A stretch of DNA of 33,778 nucleotides from Faecalibacterium sp. An122 (lineage in GTDB: Bacteria > Bacillota > Clostridia > Oscillospirales > Ruminococcaceae): assembly GCF_002160895.1 (NCBI RefSeq), contig NZ_NFLL01000027.1, positions 1-33,778 of the forward strand, read 5' to 3'. A model generated the notes under the pieces. The model saw nothing but the letters and a program-made list of their open reading frames with translations. It was not told the origin of the DNA and ran no database searches. Made by a program: the position numbers and the translations under genes. This document shows, piece by piece, positions 32,892 through 33,778 of the stretch (position 1 is its first letter; each line of letters opens with the position of its first letter).

Positions 32892-33647
32892 TTAAATGTT
32901 TTCTCCGAAGACTTCTACCTGCGTCAGGGCAGGGAAAGGGGAGGGATCATCGGCTTTGATCAGCTCACAAAGGGTCAAACTGTCAATGATCGTACCACCC
33001 AGGTCAAAGGACTGTCCTTCTGCGGTCTTCTGTAATGCAAGAATATGGCGGGTACCATCCGAAAGGATAAGAGTTGCCTGCGTCCACCAGGCATCGTGGG
33101 GGAAATCGGCGCGGGTTGTCAGAACCAGGGTCTCAGCGCGTACCGGCCGCCCGAAGTCCAGGTGCCATTCAGCGTCCGGGCGGCGATTGATTCCCCGGCT
33201 TTGGAAGGGGTAACGCCCATGGCAATGCGGGTAGATTACCCCATCAATGGCATTTCGAGCGGCAAATACCGACTCATTCCGGGTTTCTACATTGGCCATT
33301 GCATGAGGGAAACAGGCGGTATTTCCGTGGCAGTCGTAGACATTCCGGGCCAGGTTCCGGGGGCAGGCAATTTCCGCCGGAGTGGCACGACGGGCGGCAA
33401 TGTAATGCCGGGTACCTTCAAATGCGCGCGGGTTGTAGCTGATTCGTCCCTCATCAAAGGGGATCTCCCACCGAAAGGATTGGCCGTTGAGATAGACAAA
33501 TTCTTCTCCCAGGGTATCCTCCAGAGTGATTGCGTAATATCCTGCACAATCCGGAGTAAAAACGATTGCATCGCCCGGGCAGTAGGGGGCGTCGTACAAG
33601 AGAACAGTCTGGGCGGTGCCCGAACTCTGGGCGAGAGTAACGCCAGC
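32892..33647 (-). pseudogene. 5'-truncated protein with a discoidin-like C-terminal half
   Basis: The minus-strand frame is open from 33647, just after a TAG stop, to the stop at 32892 (about 250 codons). The first usable start is a TTG at 33599 without a ribosome binding site, and protein-like sequence (VTLAQSSGTAQTVLLYDAPY) continues above it, so the 5' end is missing. The C-terminal half (ARNAIDGVIY, GINRRPDAEWHLDFGRPVRAETLVLTTRADFPHDAWWTQATL, ALTQVEVFGE) resembles F5/8 type C-like carbohydrate-binding domains; that assignment is tentative. An IS-type end begins 19 bp upstream and is the likely cause of truncation. Confidence 0.6.
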
Positions 33648-33665
33648 CTAGTTACAGACAGCTAG

Positions 33666-33778
33666 GGTGTATCTGAGAAGTCGGCTCATATGTGCAAAAT
33701 GGAGAAAATGACAGCAGAAGCAGCAAGGAAAAGAAAAGCCTGAAAAGAATCCGCTCTCTTATCATAGCGGGTAGCGAT
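33666..33778 (-). mobile_element. End of an IS5-type insertion sequence
   Basis: The window ends inside an insertion sequence. The outer end begins GGTGTATCTGAGAAGTC directly after CTAG (33662-33665), and CTAG also occurs at 33648-33651; CTAG fits the YTAR target of IS5 elements. The other end lies outside the window, so the terminal repeat and target duplication cannot be confirmed. Confidence 0.6.
33686..33778 (-). CDS. IS5-family transposase, C-terminal fragment
   Basis: The last 30 residues of a minus-strand protein are visible: IATRYDKRADSFQAFLFLAA, then SAVIFSILHI and a stop at 33686. TRYDKxAxxFxAFxxLA is the characteristic C-terminus of IS5/IS427-type DDE transposases. The 5' part is beyond the window, so the state of the gene is unknown. 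Confidence 0.7.
   Translation of the reverse strand: MATRYDKRADSFQAFLFLAASAVIFSILHI

Overview
The window is GC-rich, densely coded bacterial DNA with strong AGGAGG-type ribosome binding sites, TGC-TATAAT extended -10 promoters, LAAC lipoboxes, Bce/Vnc-type peptide-antibiotic modules and no outer-membrane genes. This fits a high-GC anaerobic gut Firmicute, most likely Oscillospiraceae/Ruminococcaceae (the Faecalibacterium-Gemmiger-Subdoligranulum neighbourhood). The genus is inferred from style only. No rRNA, tRNA or CRISPR was seen.

Layout: (1) 1-5000 holds small metabolic and unknown genes: RidA, an isochorismatase-like hydrolase, a Cys-rich DUF3795 protein, a frameshifted membrane-anchored protein, a polytopic membrane protein and, on the minus strand, an aldo/keto reductase. 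(2) 5235-10168 is a complete BceRS-BceAB type peptide-antibiotic sensing and export module. (3) 10211-14652 (minus) has a GH1 6-phospho-beta-glucosidase behind an RpiR regulator broken by one extra base in a G6 run, a DUF1349 protein, and a membrane protein plus membrane-anchored alpha/beta hydrolase pair. (4) 14708-15975 has a PadR regulator and a DUF2871 membrane protein transcribed divergently. (5) 16286-20427 (all minus) holds a two-component system with a third membrane gene, followed by a papain-like enzyme, a short AYKK-repeat protein, an internally duplicated four-helix membrane protein and a double-glycine-leader peptide. (6) 20733-23711 has a lipoprotein with a duplicated domain and an OmpA-like C-terminus, then a scar of broken genes (RsgA C-terminus, headless AraC/GyrI-like regulator) and a small secreted protein. 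(7) 24022-29194 is a second sensor/ABC module (VncRS-like kinase, LolD/MacB-like ATPase, 888-residue FtsX permease). (8) 29361-32522 is an extracytoplasmic flavin reductase divergent from a LysR regulator. (9) 32528-33778 is a mobile-element graveyard: relaxase relic, a 5'-truncated gene and the end of an IS5-type element.

The best candidate for an undescribed system is region 5. A motif of the form GTTTGGAG-N4-GTTTGAGAA (plus-strand reading; the promoters read the other strand) lies at 20407-20427 upstream of the response regulator and again, 19 of 21 bases identical, at 17389-17409 upstream of the AYKK-repeat protein. In both cases it is exactly 20 bp from a good -10 box. A weaker relative precedes the papain-like gene. 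The direct inference is that the two-component system activates itself and the small-protein/peptide cluster, giving one regulon of about eight genes whose output is a cleavable hydrophobic peptide plus membrane and helical partner proteins. No peptidase-containing ABC exporter is visible here.

Two genes (2023-2482 and 11665-12523) are each broken by a single extra G in a G run. That could be real phase or decay, or a homopolymer error in the assembly.
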